From positions 62,001 to 126,000 of the forward strand of contig WHUZ01000068.1 in NCBI GenBank assembly GCA_015179045.1: DNA of 64,000 nt. Reading direction: 5' to 3'. Below, piece after piece: positions 12,401 through 24,450 of this stretch. The DNA comes from Kalaharituber pfeilii. Taxonomy: Eukaryota > Ascomycota > Pezizomycetes > Pezizales > Pezizaceae. The notes under the pieces are model-generated. The model was not told where the DNA came from. It was given only the letters and a program-made list of their open reading frames with translations, and searched no databases. The translations under genes were made by a program, and so were the position numbers. Positions within the stretch are counted from its first letter, which is position 1; every line of letters starts with the position of its first letter.

Positions 12401-13705
12401 AATTACTCCTTGGTAGGTCAACTATTTCCATGCACTTTTGTTCTATATTATTTTTGTTTAATTCTCGGGAGTTCTCAACCTTTTATATATACCAATGGCA
12501 TCTTTTATGTGATCTCTTGGTGGTTACATGAGGCATAGACTTGCTGCTACAGGGCCTTAGGGTTCAATTCTATACCTCTCTACTAAACCTCTGCAAGAAG
12601 ATATACGACTTCACCATGCTATAGGTCAATTCTGACAGTCAAACACTCCTCATCTTGTACCTGCCGCCCCTTCGGCCACCCCTTCTACTGCCTCTCCGCC
12701 TCTCTCACCACCTCTCCCGCTTTCCTAGATCTCGCACCGCCTCACTTGTGGCTTATATACTTGTTCTTCTCTTTTTCTTTTTCCTTTGTCAGCGTTCTCA
12801 ACTTGCGCCATCATCATTGTTTTGATGTTGAACTATGGGTTACTTATGTGTGTGGTGTTTGTGCCCGTGATGGACTGCTCAAGGGAGAAGATAAGAGAAG
12901 GAGGTCTTTACTAAGCGGTAGTCCGGTTCGAGACTGGGTTTTTACGTCAGATCCTTCATACCGAAAAATCGTATTGTAATAAATAAATGAATAATTGAAA
13001 GATAAATCTCAAGTTCAACGTATGTGTGTTGGGGGTGCAAGCTAAACTCGTTTACCAAACCGTTCTTAAAACGAGATGAATAGTGCTAAATAGATGGAGC
13101 ATGGACATTGTATAAAGCCAGTGCACGTAGTTTTTTTCTCCCGAATCTCAGCTCCTTCGGGTAAGACCGGATGTGCACCAACGGTCGCCCCTAGGAAGTA
13201 CATTCATTGCATCTCCGTGCTCACATCCCGTTAAACTCGAATTCGTGGTAACTTTGGGGGATATTCATTCAACACCACGAGGTTGATTTGAAAAGGAAGT
13301 TACAGAATTTGATTGTGGAGGAAATGGACTTTTTTGCTATGTGAGGAAGCCTGGGGCAATGAATCTCTTGGCGTTACTCTCTCCGTTGTATATAGTTTAT
13401 TGTCTGTTGCAACTCACCCGCGCTCAACTTCAGGTCTACTGATCCGTTACCGGTACCGGTAGTCTTGAACCTATAAAAGGCTCATTTCCATAGCAACTTT
13501 GAACAGAAGTGCTAGAGTACAATACTGTAAGTACTGTACCTACGGTGCGCATGTGCATGTGAGTACGGGAGTACGGTTGCCTGCATATCGCCAGACTTGG
13601 CGGCATTTCTGAGGCTGAGCCATCACCAACTCATGATCACCTCCGCATAGGTCGCGATCCGACAGACAACTAGCTTTACACCTGACATTCCGCAGAAAGA
13701 TCCCA

Positions 13706-13711
13706 TATAAA
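13706..13711 (+). promoter_or_regulatory. TATA box of NLR copy B
   Basis: TATAAA lies 39 nt upstream of the ATG at 13745. The same motif lies at the same distance from the start of copy C (34732-34737), and the surrounding sequence is conserved between the two. Confidence 0.55.
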
Positions 13712-13744
13712 GTACACCATACCACAACATCGCAGTCAAAAGCC

Positions 13745-16700
13745 ATGTTCCGGAAGAAGAAAGAAAGTAGTGGACGGCCATCATCCATCCCCGAACAATC
13801 GAGAACCTGGGATAGGTTCCTAAGGCCATTCAAGCGAGATAGCCGAAGCCGCTCCCCGAGCCGCAGTCCTGGGACCCCAGGTTCCCCCGCCCATGATCCG
13901 CAGCCATTTCAGAGCATCCATAAGGAAGCAGGTAAAGAGGAACAAGGCACACAGCATTGCAACCCCACTTCGCAACAGCAGCATGCCGAAACTTTAACCT
14001 TACCTCAAATAGATCGCCAGCAGGAAAAACCTAGCTCTCTTGTACCTGATGCGGATGGGAAGACTCATTCTATCCATGATGAACCTGAGTCAGCCAAAGC
14101 CCAGCACGATAAAATTAACTTGTGGATGGAAGCACATGAAAGGCTTCCGGAGAAATCCAAAAAGACCTTGGCAGATTGTGGAATAATCATCAGTGCAGAA
14201 TCCAGTCAAGCTGGATTCTTGGATGAAATTCTGAGTTTTGCAAACCAGGCAAAAGAGAAGGTGGAGGCAAAAGATCGGAAAATCAAGTTTGGGGATATGC
14301 AAATCGATGTGGGACAAAAGGCACAAGCAATGGTCCACTGGATTAATAAGTTCAAGAGTATTGGGGATATAGTTGTACAATATGACCCGGTGCATGCAGC
14401 TCTGCCTTGGGCAGGGGTTAGATTTATCTTGCAAGTAAGTAAACGTTCAGACACCCCCTCCCTGCCTCCCGGTGATTTTCATTGGGGTGAACACCATCTA
14501 TTACGTATTGCTTTTTCCGGCAGGCCATTGCATGATTAACTAACACCTTTTGGTCCACCAGATTATTGTTGATAAGCAAGAGTCTATGGAAGCAGCAGTG
14601 CTCGGAATGGAACGCATTACTATACTCATTAGCCGAGGTACCATATATGAGCAGTACTTGTATCTAAAATCTGAGGAGGTACCTATGGAATTGAGGAGAG
14701 CTACGGACGACCTTCGAGAAGCTCTCGTAAAATTATATGCAATAATTCTGAACCTATTGGGTGTTCTTATAGAACTCTTCACAAGTAATACGGGTATGTG
14801 GTCACGCTTTCCTCAGTTTGTATTGTGATTGCTAATTTTAATGAACTACTATGCGCATCAGCAAAACATATTCTGAACAGTGTAGTACGCCCAGGTGCTA
14901 TTCTGGAAGAGCTCAACAAACTAGATGGACCAGAGTGTGCAGCGAACATAGCAGCTAGTGTAGTGGAAAATTGCTGTAAGCTTGCCTCAGTGACACCCTT
15001 GAAACAGTTTGCAGCTAATTAACACTTCAAAACACCGTGAAACACAGATCAAAAGGAGTCAAGACACTCTACTAAAGGTATGAACTTGCTCCAGTAAGTC
15101 TGGTATAGTAACACTAACGTTAGCTTTATCTAGAAGTGTTCAACGGCCTCAAGATGATTCTCCAAAACTTTGAGCCTATGATAGCCCAAATGAATACAGC
15201 TGTTACGTACATATATGAACAAATTGAAGGTATTTTACAGGCCCAATGGGAACTCTCTTGATAGGTCAAATTAATCATTCATGGGCCTTAGAAACTAAGA
15301 AGATCACAATCCTCAAATGGTTTTCTGAGGTCTCATATCGAAGTCACCATGACCTGGCACAAGAGGGCCGAGTAGAGGGTACTGGACAATGGTTTTTTGG
15401 AAGGCAAGAATTTCGAAGCTGGCTGGAATCAAAGCAGTCACAAATGTTATGGCTACATGGGATTCGTGAGTTGATTCGGCTATCATCCACATCATAGAAA
15501 GGTACTAACTTTCTTCCTTACTCAGCTGGTGCCGGAAAGACAAAGCTAGTGTAAGGATCAAAACCCCGTCGAAGCTTCCTGTATCAAATAGCTAACAAAG
15601 CTTTGGTTGTTCCTCACAGCTCCGCAACTATTGATTATTTGCAGCCAATGGTAGACAAAGTCTCATTCTTCTATTGCAAGCGTGATGAAGATATTCGTCG
15701 TGATACCCATCAAATTTTACTTTCCCTGGTCAAACAGCTTGCATGTTCAGACACCGAGAAAATATGTCCAATTGCACAGGAAGCCTACAACAAATCACAG
15801 AAAGACCCTGCCGCTAGGAAGCATCTGCCACTTGATGCAACCATCAGCCTATTTATCCAATTGGTTGACTGTTACCAAGACCCAGTCATTGTCTTAGATG
15901 CTCTCGATGAATGTCCCAAAGACTCCATAGTTTCGATTCTTAACGCATTCTTCACCATCATGAAGAAATCCACAGTTTCCGTGAAGGTGCTGGTATCCAG
16001 CCGCCATAGTCTGGATATTGAAACCCGTATGCAGAATGTTCCTCATGTAACTATTGAGGCAAGAGATAATGCTGAAGATATTAAAAATTATGTTGAAAAA
16101 GAGTTGGAGGCTAGAATTGAGGACAAGAGGCTGCTGCGGGGAAGGGTATCGTCAAACCTTAGAGCAAAAATTAAGGAAGTGCTTCTCAGTGGCGCTAATG
16201 GAATGTAAGTACCTATCTATCCTACATTCAATATTCTTTATCGAAGGTCTTCAGCTTTGAGAGTGAGGACCTATTTACTGGTAATATTAATCAGAGGTAC
16301 TTACGAATATTTTAGGTTTCTCTGGGTTGATTATCAACTACGAGAGCTCTGTGCCCTAAATCTTGAGCGGGATGTTGATAAACGTCTGGGAAAGCTACCC
16401 AAAGATTTAACACAGGTGTATGACGAAATCATGACTTCAATAAGACTCCAACATGAAAGTGAACCTATCCTTGCAGAGCGAGCCCTCAAGTGGATGCTTG
16501 TTTCCTGCAGACCATTGGACCCCAGCGAACTATGTGCAGCTGCAGAGGTTGACTCAACTCTTCCCCTAAATCAGTCTGAGGACGACACGGAGGCCACAGA
16601 AGTTGAACTTGACTATTTACTTGGGTTTTGTAAAGGATTACTTATTTTAGACAATTCTCTGAATGTTGTGCGTTTTGCACACTTGTCAGTGCGAGAATAT

Positions 16701-18592
16701 CTAGAAACCAAGAATTCAGGTTGGGGTATTCTGGATGCGCAGCTTCTTGTTGCTGAGGCCTGTCTGTGGACGCTTCAAAACCTACACTCAGATAGGCACC
16801 CTCTATATGATTACTCTCGCCGGTACTGGTTGAAACACTGCCAATCCTATCAATCCTTGATTACATCATTAACCAGCAACGCCGCAACCACCTCCCTGTA
16901 CCAACCAAAACTTGCATTGCTGGAGAGTTTCTTGGGTTCTTTTAACCATCCGAGTAATGCTTATGTGAAGTGGTCGACATGGCTAGAGTATAGTAGGTGG
17001 GATTTGAATTCTGAGTTGTGGGAAATCAAGGATTCAATACAATCAACCCCGTTACGACCTATTTTTGCCGTAGCAATAGGTGGATTAGGTCATTTGGCTA
17101 GCTATCTGTGGGCCGCTGAGGAAGGCGACATGCGCTTATGGAACAAGTCTGGTGAATCTTTGTCGTATGTAGCTGCGAAGAGTGGTGATCTATGTACAGT
17201 GAAACAAATGCTGTGCAGGGGAGCTGATGTCAACGTTGTGGGGGGTGAGCATCGAACTGCTCTGGGTGTAGCTGCATCTGAGGGATATCACCAAATAGTC
17301 TCACTTCTGTTAGATCACGGAGCCGATAGCAATATTGTGGTTAGCAAGTATGGGACTGCCCTGGGTGTGGCTACATTCAACGAGAACAAAAAAATAGTCT
17401 CACTTCTGCTAGATCGAGGAGCAGATACCAATGTTGTGAGTGGCAGCTATGGAACTGCCTGAATACAGCTGTATTAAAAGGGAACAAAGAAATAGTCTCA
17501 CTTCTGCTAGATCGAGAAGCAGATGCCAATGTTGTGGGTGGCGAGTATGGAACTGCCCTGGGTGCAGCTGGATATTCGAGACAGAAAGAAATAGTCTCAC
17601 TTCTGCTAGATCGAGGAGCAGATGCCAATGTTGTGGGTGGCGAGTATGGAACTGCCCTGGGTGCAGCTGCATATTCGAGACAGAAAGAAATAGTCTCACT
17701 TCTGCTAGATCGAGGAGCAGATGCCAATGTTGTGGGTGGCGAGTATGGAACTGCCCTGGGTGCAGCTGCATATTCGAGACAGAAAGAAATAGTCTCACTT
17801 CTGCTAGATCGAGGAGCAGATGCCAATGTTGTGGGTGGCGAGTATGGAACTTCCCTGGGTGCAGCTGCATATTCGAGACAGAAAGAAATAGTCTCACTTC
17901 TGCTAGATCGAGGAGCAGATGCCAATGTTGTGGGTGGCGAGTACGGAACTGCCCTGGGTACAGCTGCATATTCGAGACAGAAAGAAATAGTCTCACTTCT
18001 GCTAGATCGAGGAGCAGATGCCAATGTTGTGGGTGGTAAGTATGGAACTGCTCTGGGTGTAGCTGCATATTGGTGGAGGAAAGAAATAGTCTCACTTCTG
18101 CTAGATCGAGGAGCGGATGCCAATGTTGTGGGTGGCAAGTATGGAACTGCCCTGGGTGCAGCTGCATATCTGGGGAGCAAAGAAATAGTCTCACTTCTGC
18201 TAGATCACAGAGCAGACATCAACATTGTGGGTGGCGAGTATGGAACTGCCCTGGGTGCAGCTGTATATGGGAGTTTGCGAAGAATATGGATTATGAAAAT
18301 GAATCCACAAGAAATAGTCGCTCTTCTGCTAGATCGAGGAGCGGATGTCAACGTTGTGGGCGGCAAGTATGGAACTGCCCTAGGTGCAGCTGCATATGTT
18401 GGTCAGAAGGATATAGTCTCACTCCTGCTGGATCGAGGGGCTGATCCATTTCCTACCCTCCCTGACGGCCACCCCTCGCCCCTAGATTTGGCAGCCCAGA
18501 GAGGACGCGAAGATATCGTGCAACTTTTGGAGTCAAAGAGAGTCAATTTTGCCACAAATGTGGGCACTGGTTCCATTAATACGTTGGAATAA
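13745..18592 (+). CDS. NACHT-ankyrin NLR-like protein, copy B (one frameshift in the ankyrin array)
   Basis: Nine exons inferred from GT-AG sites and frame: 13745-14434, 14562-14793, 14862-14975, 15048-15077, 15134-15229, 15292-15465, 15526-15550, 15620-16204 and 16316 onward. Residues 1-80 are basic and Ser/Arg-rich (KRDSRSRSPSRSPGTPGSPA). Residues 110-400 form a helical domain with HAALPWAGVRFIL, resembling the NWD/DUF7708-type N-terminus of fungal NACHT proteins. The P-loop PGAGKTKL is near residue 446, Walker B VLDALDEC near 545, and the sensor-like VSSRH follows. A winged-helix-like region (FLWVDYQLRELC... RFAHLSVREYLET) precedes about 14 ankyrin units. One base is missing near 17459 (GCC-TGA where GCCCTG is expected), giving a TGA at 17460-17462 and a product of about 1030 residues. 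The array is open in the shifted frame to 18592, about 1407 residues if uninterrupted. STAND proteins of this type act as ATP-dependent cytoplasmic switches in fungal non-self recognition; the function here is inferred. A sequencing error in the C run is possible. Confidence 0.85.
17200..18560 (+). repeat. 99-bp ankyrin-coding tandem array of copy B (about 14 units)
   Basis: Five consecutive units (about 17525-18015) share the variable triplet SRQ and are nearly identical over all 99 bp, the strongest sign of recent homogenisation in the window. The remaining triplets are WWR, LGS and VGQ. One unit near 18265-18325 carries a longer insert (GSLRRIWIMKMNPQ) before EIVALLLDR. The 99-bp period also makes a 267-codon antisense open frame, which is an artefact. 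Confidence 0.9.
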
Positions 18593-20083
18593 GTTGCGTA
18601 GGTTTCAACTATATGCCCTGTGAAGGATTCGTTCTTGACATGCTTAGCTAGTTATAATGCGTTTTTGAAATTGATATGCTTTTCTAAATCCATCGTGGCC
18701 CTTCTCTGTGATATATTGCTGAAGTTCAGCGCTGATGATGGTACTACAAGAGTCTAGCTATTCCTTTTTCTTTTTTCTTTTTTTTTTCTGCGTGTGTATA
18801 TGTGTATGTGTTAGTCACATAACCCGCATACGGGCTACCTGCCTATGGAGTGAAGCTCAGGATTCTAGTATACAGTTTGTTCCTGGGCGATGACACATGT
18901 ATAGCTCTGGCTAACTGTGTAACTGGGATGGTACTTTTGAATGGGGTGGTTGCCTGTTCATGCTGTGCGGTCCAGCACTGGGAGATCTCGAGGGAATATT
19001 GAATGAGGAGGGCAAGAGAGTAGGAACATAGTATCTATTTAGTTCGTATTGACAGATGATGTTGACAGGTTGAGATGGATACAAAGATGTAAAACTGATA
19101 AAATGATAAGTAGAAAGATGATGATGCGCATAAAACAAACAACTTATACATCTAAGTATATATCCATCACGTTGGTAGTCCACCTGTTGTCTTCCGAACC
19201 TTAACCGCATTTCCACTCAACCTTTGCTTGACCTGCAAATGCTATCCAGTCTGGCGTAAGAACATTGTACATTGTTCCGGCTCCCGCTAGCACAGCGCTC
19301 TAGTAATTACAGGTGTATAGTAGATCTTGATCAGCATCTTGTATCTGATCCCAATGTTATCTTGTATACCATGTAGACTTTTGTGCATTTGGTTTGTTCT
19401 TACAGTTTATTGTTATCTGCATTATCTTGACCATGAGATGTATAAGGCTGGCTAGTCTGCAATCGATCTGAGTTTTATATGCTCGGGGGGTCGGTGTCCT
19501 CATTCGCTAATTGCAGTTAATGATCCCGTTATTAATTCTTCAACTGTAAAAGGATTTGATGTACTGTACCATAGATATATATCTCTCGAGATGCTTGCAT
19601 TAAACTGCCTTTATGTATTAGCGGTATTCAGATTTAAAAAACACGGCCAGATTTTCCGGATCTCGAAATTTTACCTACAGTATTCCCGGGAAATCCTGCC
19701 ATCTGCATACAAAATTTTATCTGTTCTTTTTTTTTTTTTTCATGTTGCAAACTGGTTAAACCTGATTATTTTCGTGAAATAAATCCGTGGTTGGATTTTT
19801 GGGATGACTGCATACTGCGTTGTATATATGATTGCCTATTGCAGGCCCCGATGCAGCAGTATTCAGGACTCGGCACGCATAAATCTGTGTGGATCTCTCA
19901 GAGTCAAAATCTATTTCCATTTTAGCCGGTTCGATTTTCAACGAGAGGATACCGGTACTCAGATCTCAGGCCAGATAAACTGGCTTGTCTGATGGATCTC
20001 ATTTTGTATGGAGATAGTCTAATCTGAATACCGCTATTGGTAGCAGTGCAAATGCTTGAACCAAAGGTCTGGCTATTTCCATA
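18593..20083. other. 3' flank of copy B with an old LINE tail
   Basis: This flank is shared with copy C (39798-41803) and with D (44566-45507). An old family 2 tail at about 18764-18850 (T-rich, then CATAACCCGCATACGGGCTA and CCTGCCTATGG) is present in all three flanks, so it predates the duplications. No gene is seen. Confidence 0.6.
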
Positions 20084-20149
20084 CTTTGTACCTGCTTAGA
20101 ATTTCTTGCGACAGTTTGTGAGACTAGTCTCTCATGCCTCCTCTCCCGC

Positions 20150-21900
20150 CCCTCCTATGAACACCCGTACGTTAAAAAAATAGAAAGCGAAAAATCAAAA
20201 ACAGATTGTCTCCCGTTCCACCAGAATTGAATCATATGGAACCGGAGCATTACAGTCCGTCCTGGAGAGTTTCTGACAACTCTTCTCCCCAGCGCGAATT
20301 CGGATTCAAAATGCCCCTCCATGGCCACTTGTTGTAACCTCCGTCACTGCAGAAAACAGACCAACCACTTCGCCAAGCTAAATTTAGACAAAACCCCAAT
20401 CACTTTTGCCTATCGCTCGCTCTTCCTGTTTCTGGGATGGTTGAAGTGTGCGAGTGATGGGCTGAAAAGGCACTTATCAGTGGTCTCTGATCCACGTGCC
20501 AGTAGCTGTCGCTGCGCAAGGTCGTGCGCAGCAAGCAAGCTGTCCCGTGCAGGCCCACGTGCCCACAGAGCCGCATGTTCAAGCTGTGCCAGACTTCCGA
20601 TCCCCGCCTCTCTCCGGTTAGTCTCGTGACCACTCTCCAGTCTCTCGCACCGACTCTCCTGTCGCTTCAGCCACCGCCACCTCTTCCAAAACCACCCCTT
20701 CCACAGCCCCCACATCCACCCCTCTCTTTCGCAGAGCCAACCCCTGCACCATCTCTGCTGCATCTCCCACCTTCTCCTCTCCGACACCTTTCTCCTTGAC
20801 ATCATCCTCTCCAACAACCGACCGTTCCTCCCGCCTGTCTTCCATCGCCTCCTCTTACACCTCCGCCTCTCCCACGTCCCCTCAATTACATAGCCGGCCG
20901 CTTTAACAGGGATGCTAACGAGTACTGATGCCAGCAGTGACAGCAACAGAATTGACAGGCTCCCACGACTGCGGCAGCATATTCTATTCATAGACTGAGA
21001 AGAATCATAGAACTCTTTGCACAACAGCAACAATACTAGTTTATTCCTAGACTAACAGGATGGACATAAGATTAGCCTTAAGCAATAGTATATGTTGGGA
21101 GTGACAAGGCTCCCATCTCCGCCTATGTCACCTCCGCCTATACCACCTCCGCACCGAGGTACCAGCTCTTCTACCTCCGGCCTCCTCAACGCAAATTTCT
21201 CCTTGGTAGGATCCCACGCGTCACGAAGCAATTTCAATCCCGAGACTCCAGTCAGTAGTGGCTGGGCACCAGACTACGTCAACTACTCCCATGGTTTATT
21301 TCGCTTTTACTATATTTTATTTCTTTTTCTCTATTGTATTCGATTTGTCGAATACTGTATTCTTTTTTCATTTCCTTATACCCGTTCTTGTTTTATACTA
21401 ATGGCATATTCATCATGAGTATCATGGGGCTTTTTGTACAATGGGATTCGGACAGACTAATCCGGTCGGCGGAGGCAGTCCGACTCAGTCGGGTTCTGAA
21501 TTACGAAACAAGAAGTCCTGTCTTCTCTAAAAACAAGCAATGGGTGGGTACATGGGGCTTAAAGTTGTAGATATTGGGGTTTCAGTTGGACCAGGTTTAT
21601 AATATGGTCTGTGGAGGAAAGCCTGACTCAGTTGGGCTGTGGATTCCGAAGCAAGAGGCGCTGTTTCCTCTCTAAAAAGAAGCAAATACCTTGCGGGCAA
21701 AAGGAGGGGGCTCGGACTGTGGATATATGATTTTCCTTTCTTTTATATATACCGTATGGTCCCCGCTTACGGCTATTCGCCATGGCAGGCTCCCTGGACC
21801 GGAGTCCTTATGGCCCGGAGATAGGCACCTATGCAATTACATACACAAAGCGTCCGCTGGTGACAATGACAAATTTATTTCCTCCTCTCCGGAATGACGG
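20150..21900. repeat. Diverged third copy of the upstream repeat family (compare 11640-12960 and 32340-34100)
   Basis: Shared landmarks are GGAACCGGAGCATTACAGTC near 20239, a Pro-rich CCACC/CCTCC tract at 20640-21190, and GAGGAAAGCCTGACTCAG near 21613 (also at about 33830). Divergence is greater than between the two duplication copies. A family 2b LINE tail remnant (CCGCTTACGGCTATTCGCCA, near 21757-21790) lies within. Open frames of up to 207 codons on the minus strand (20410-21033) reflect the low-complexity tract, and no protein family is recognised. Confidence 0.5.
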
Positions 21901-22543
21901 GTATTTTTAATTATGCGGCACAAGATCATAGAGAACAGGCCCTGAAGCCTCATCCACACTCATCCTGTACTGCTGCTCCTTCTTTTTCTTGTCTACCCAC
22001 TGTATTCCACTCGTACATTTGCGAGTGGAGCCACCTTGAAAACCTCACTTTCGCTGGTGCTTCGCCATTCAATTCTACCTCCCCTTGTAGGTATAATACT
22101 ACCTAACGGGTCCTCTTTCCTTCCCTCTTTTCTTTCTTCACCAACAATCGGTCTGCAACAGTACTTTCCATCCCCGAATTTGCCTTTCTCTATCCAGTCA
22201 CCAACCTTCCCAGCCTTTTTAGTTGTTGCAATTCCATATAGCAAATTGCGCGACCGGTCTGTGGCAAGTTTTAATTGTAGCGGGGAGTCGCTTTGCTAGT
22301 TTGGATGGAGGTTGTGGGTGCATTGTTGTTATTTGTCGCCCTTTCCGCAGATGTTGGCCTCGGATAGGGGTTTTGTGTTGTCACAGGTGATTTCTTGCAT
22401 TGCAACGTAAGATAAGTAAATTCTGGAAGCTTTGCAGTATGGTGCCGGAAGTTAATAATCAACATGAAATTTGCGACACAACCAACACAACGCAAAACCT
22501 ATCAGCAACCACAACCTGATATGAACTAAGGTAGAAATATCAA
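21900..22543. other. Unique sequence left of the inverted-repeat element; nothing recognised
   Basis: Short frames on both strands only; no repeat, intron pattern or protein family is visible. Confidence 0.4.
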
Positions 22544-23586
22544 ACAGGAATCGCGGCCACTCGTCGTAAGTACTGCTGGTTACACCTCGCGCCGGATTGA
22601 ACCCAGTCGCATTTGACATGACTTGCACCTAAGCTAAAGGGCTGAAGTGCCAAGTAGTCCTGCAACCTGAGCTTAAGTTAAGAAGTATAACAGGTCTCTC
22701 TCGCCAGCATTGAATTTGATAGATATGACAGGTCCAGCCCGACGGCATGAGATGTAGCAGAATGAGTTGAATTTCATAGATATGGCAGGTCCGGCCCCAC
22801 GGGCTCAGGTGAGGAAGAATGAGCTCAATTTTACAGGTATAGCAGGCCCCACCTACCGCCATGAGATGAGGTAGAGTGAGCTGAATTTGACAGGCATGGA
22901 AGGCCCAACCCGACGGCGTGAGGAAGTTGACAGGTATGGCCGGCCCACGAGATGAGACAGAATAAGCTGAATTTGGCACGTATAGCCGGCCTGACCTGAC
23001 AGTGCGAGATCAGGCACAATGAGCTGAATTTGACAGGTATGGCGGGCCCAACCTGCCGGCATGAGATGCGGCAGAATGAGCTGAACTTGACAGGTTTGGC
23101 CGGCCCTATTCGGCGACGTGACATGAGTCAGAATGAGCTGAACTTAACAGGTTTGGCAGGCCCTATTCGACGGCGTGAGATGAGCCAGAATGAGCTGAAT
23201 TTCACACGAATTGCAGGCCCTATTCAACGGCGTGAGGTGAGCCAGAACGAGCTGAATTTTACACGAATTGCAGGCCCGGGCTGTCGGCACGAGATAATGC
23301 AGAATGAGCTGAATTTGACACACATATCCGGCCCGTCCCAACGGTGCAAGATGCGGTAGAATGAGTTGAATTTGACAGGTATGGCCGGCCCAAGCCTACA
23401 GTGCAAATATGAGATGAGTATGAGACGTATGGCAGCCCCGGCCTGACGACATGGGATGAGGTAGAATGAGCTGAATTTGATAGATGTGGCAGAACGAGCT
23501 GAGGTAGAATCAGCTGAATTTGACAGATATGGTAGGGCCCACTCGATGGCGTGAGATGAGGAAGAATAAGCTGAATTTGACAGGTA

Positions 23587-23587
<1 letters not shown>

Positions 23588-23617
<30 letters not shown>

Positions 23618-23637
23618 CATTACTCGCATGCCGCCCT
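23588..23637 (-). mobile_element. 50-bp LINE tail insertion, family 1
   Basis: A T run followed by AATATCATTACTCGCATGCC and GCCCTA, flanked by perfect 13-bp duplications ATTTGACAGGTAT at 23575-23587 and 23638-23650. This is a severely 5'-truncated retrotransposition event on the minus strand, into the left side of the foldback element's loop. Confidence 0.85.
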
Positions 23638-24152
23638 ATTTGACAGGTATTGCAGGCAATGAATTCAACAGGGCAGGCCAGGCCAGGCCAACCAGAGGCC
23701 TGGACCGGCCTGGACCGTGAAATCCTGGGCCTGGCCTGGACCGTGAAATTCTGGGCCTGGCTTGGCCTGATTGTTCAGGCCAGACCATTCAGGCCGGTCC
23801 AGACCATTCAGGCTGTTCCAGGCCAATCAGGCCGGTCCAGGCGGTTTCAGTCCCATGCAGATCACGGCCTGTTGGATTCATTGATTGCACGCCCAACGTG
23901 ATGGCGTAGAATGAACTGAATTTGACAGGTATAGCAGGTGCGGCCGGACAGCGTGAGATGAGGTAAAATGAGTTCAATTTGACAGGTATGGCAGATCCGA
24001 GCCGACGGCGTGAGGTGAGGTAGAATGAGCTCAATTTTACACGAATTGCATGCACGACTTGACGGCCTGAGCTGAATTTGACATGTATAGCTGGCCCGAC
24101 ACGATGGTGCAAGATGAGATGGAATGAGCTGAATTTGACAGGCATGTCCGGC

Positions 24153-24450
24153 CCTAGCCATTTCAGTAGCCATTTCGATAGCCATTTTAGCAGCCATTTC
24201 AGCAGCAGTTTCAGCAGCCATTTCAGTAGCCATTTCAGTAGCCGTTTCAGCGGCCATTTCAGGTGCCATTTCATCACCCATTTCGGTAGCCGTTTCAGGA
24301 GCCATTTCAGCGGCCATTCAGGCTGCCATTCCGGCTGCCATTTCGGCTGCCATTTCGGTAGCCATTTCATGATCTATTTTAGTACCCATTTCAGCAGCCT
24401 TTTCAGTAGCCCTTTCGGTAGCCGTGTTGGCAGCCGTTTTGGCAGCCTGG
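24153..24450. repeat. 12-bp minisatellite (AGCCATTTCAGT type)
   Basis: About 24 imperfect copies of a 12-bp unit such as GCCATTTCAGTA. Because 12 is divisible by three, both strands are open through the array (Ser/His/Phe on plus; Met/Ala/Glu or Trp/Lys/Pro on minus). These frames are not treated as genes. Confidence 0.85.

Larger units (their letters stand above)
7091..20083. repeat. Segmental duplication, copy 1 (contains NLR copy B)
   Basis: From TATTTGACCGCTTCGACCG near 7105 to about 20083 this segment aligns colinearly with 27301-41803. The duplicated unit holds a decayed minus-strand coding tract, a repeat family near 11.6-12.9 kb, the NLR promoter and gene, and about 1.5 kb of 3' flank. 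Copy 1 lacks about 330 bp present at 27655-27990, about 100 bp present near 31115-31230, and about 650 bp present at 33300-33960. It has about 190 bp extra near 13250-13440. LINE tails in the copy 2 flank are absent here. Confidence 0.85.

Noticed and set aside
17377..18194. Long antisense open frames (261-268 codons) over the ankyrin arrays, also at 38236-39042, 43759-44499 and 3438-4058
   Set aside because: The 99-bp period is a multiple of three, so any antisense or shifted frame without a stop in one unit stays open in all. They have no start context or homology of their own.
20410..21033. 207-codon minus-strand frame rich in Arg/Trp/Glu
   Set aside because: It follows from the CCACCT-rich low-complexity tract, and the hydrophobic start is not supported by any homologous frame in the sister repeats.
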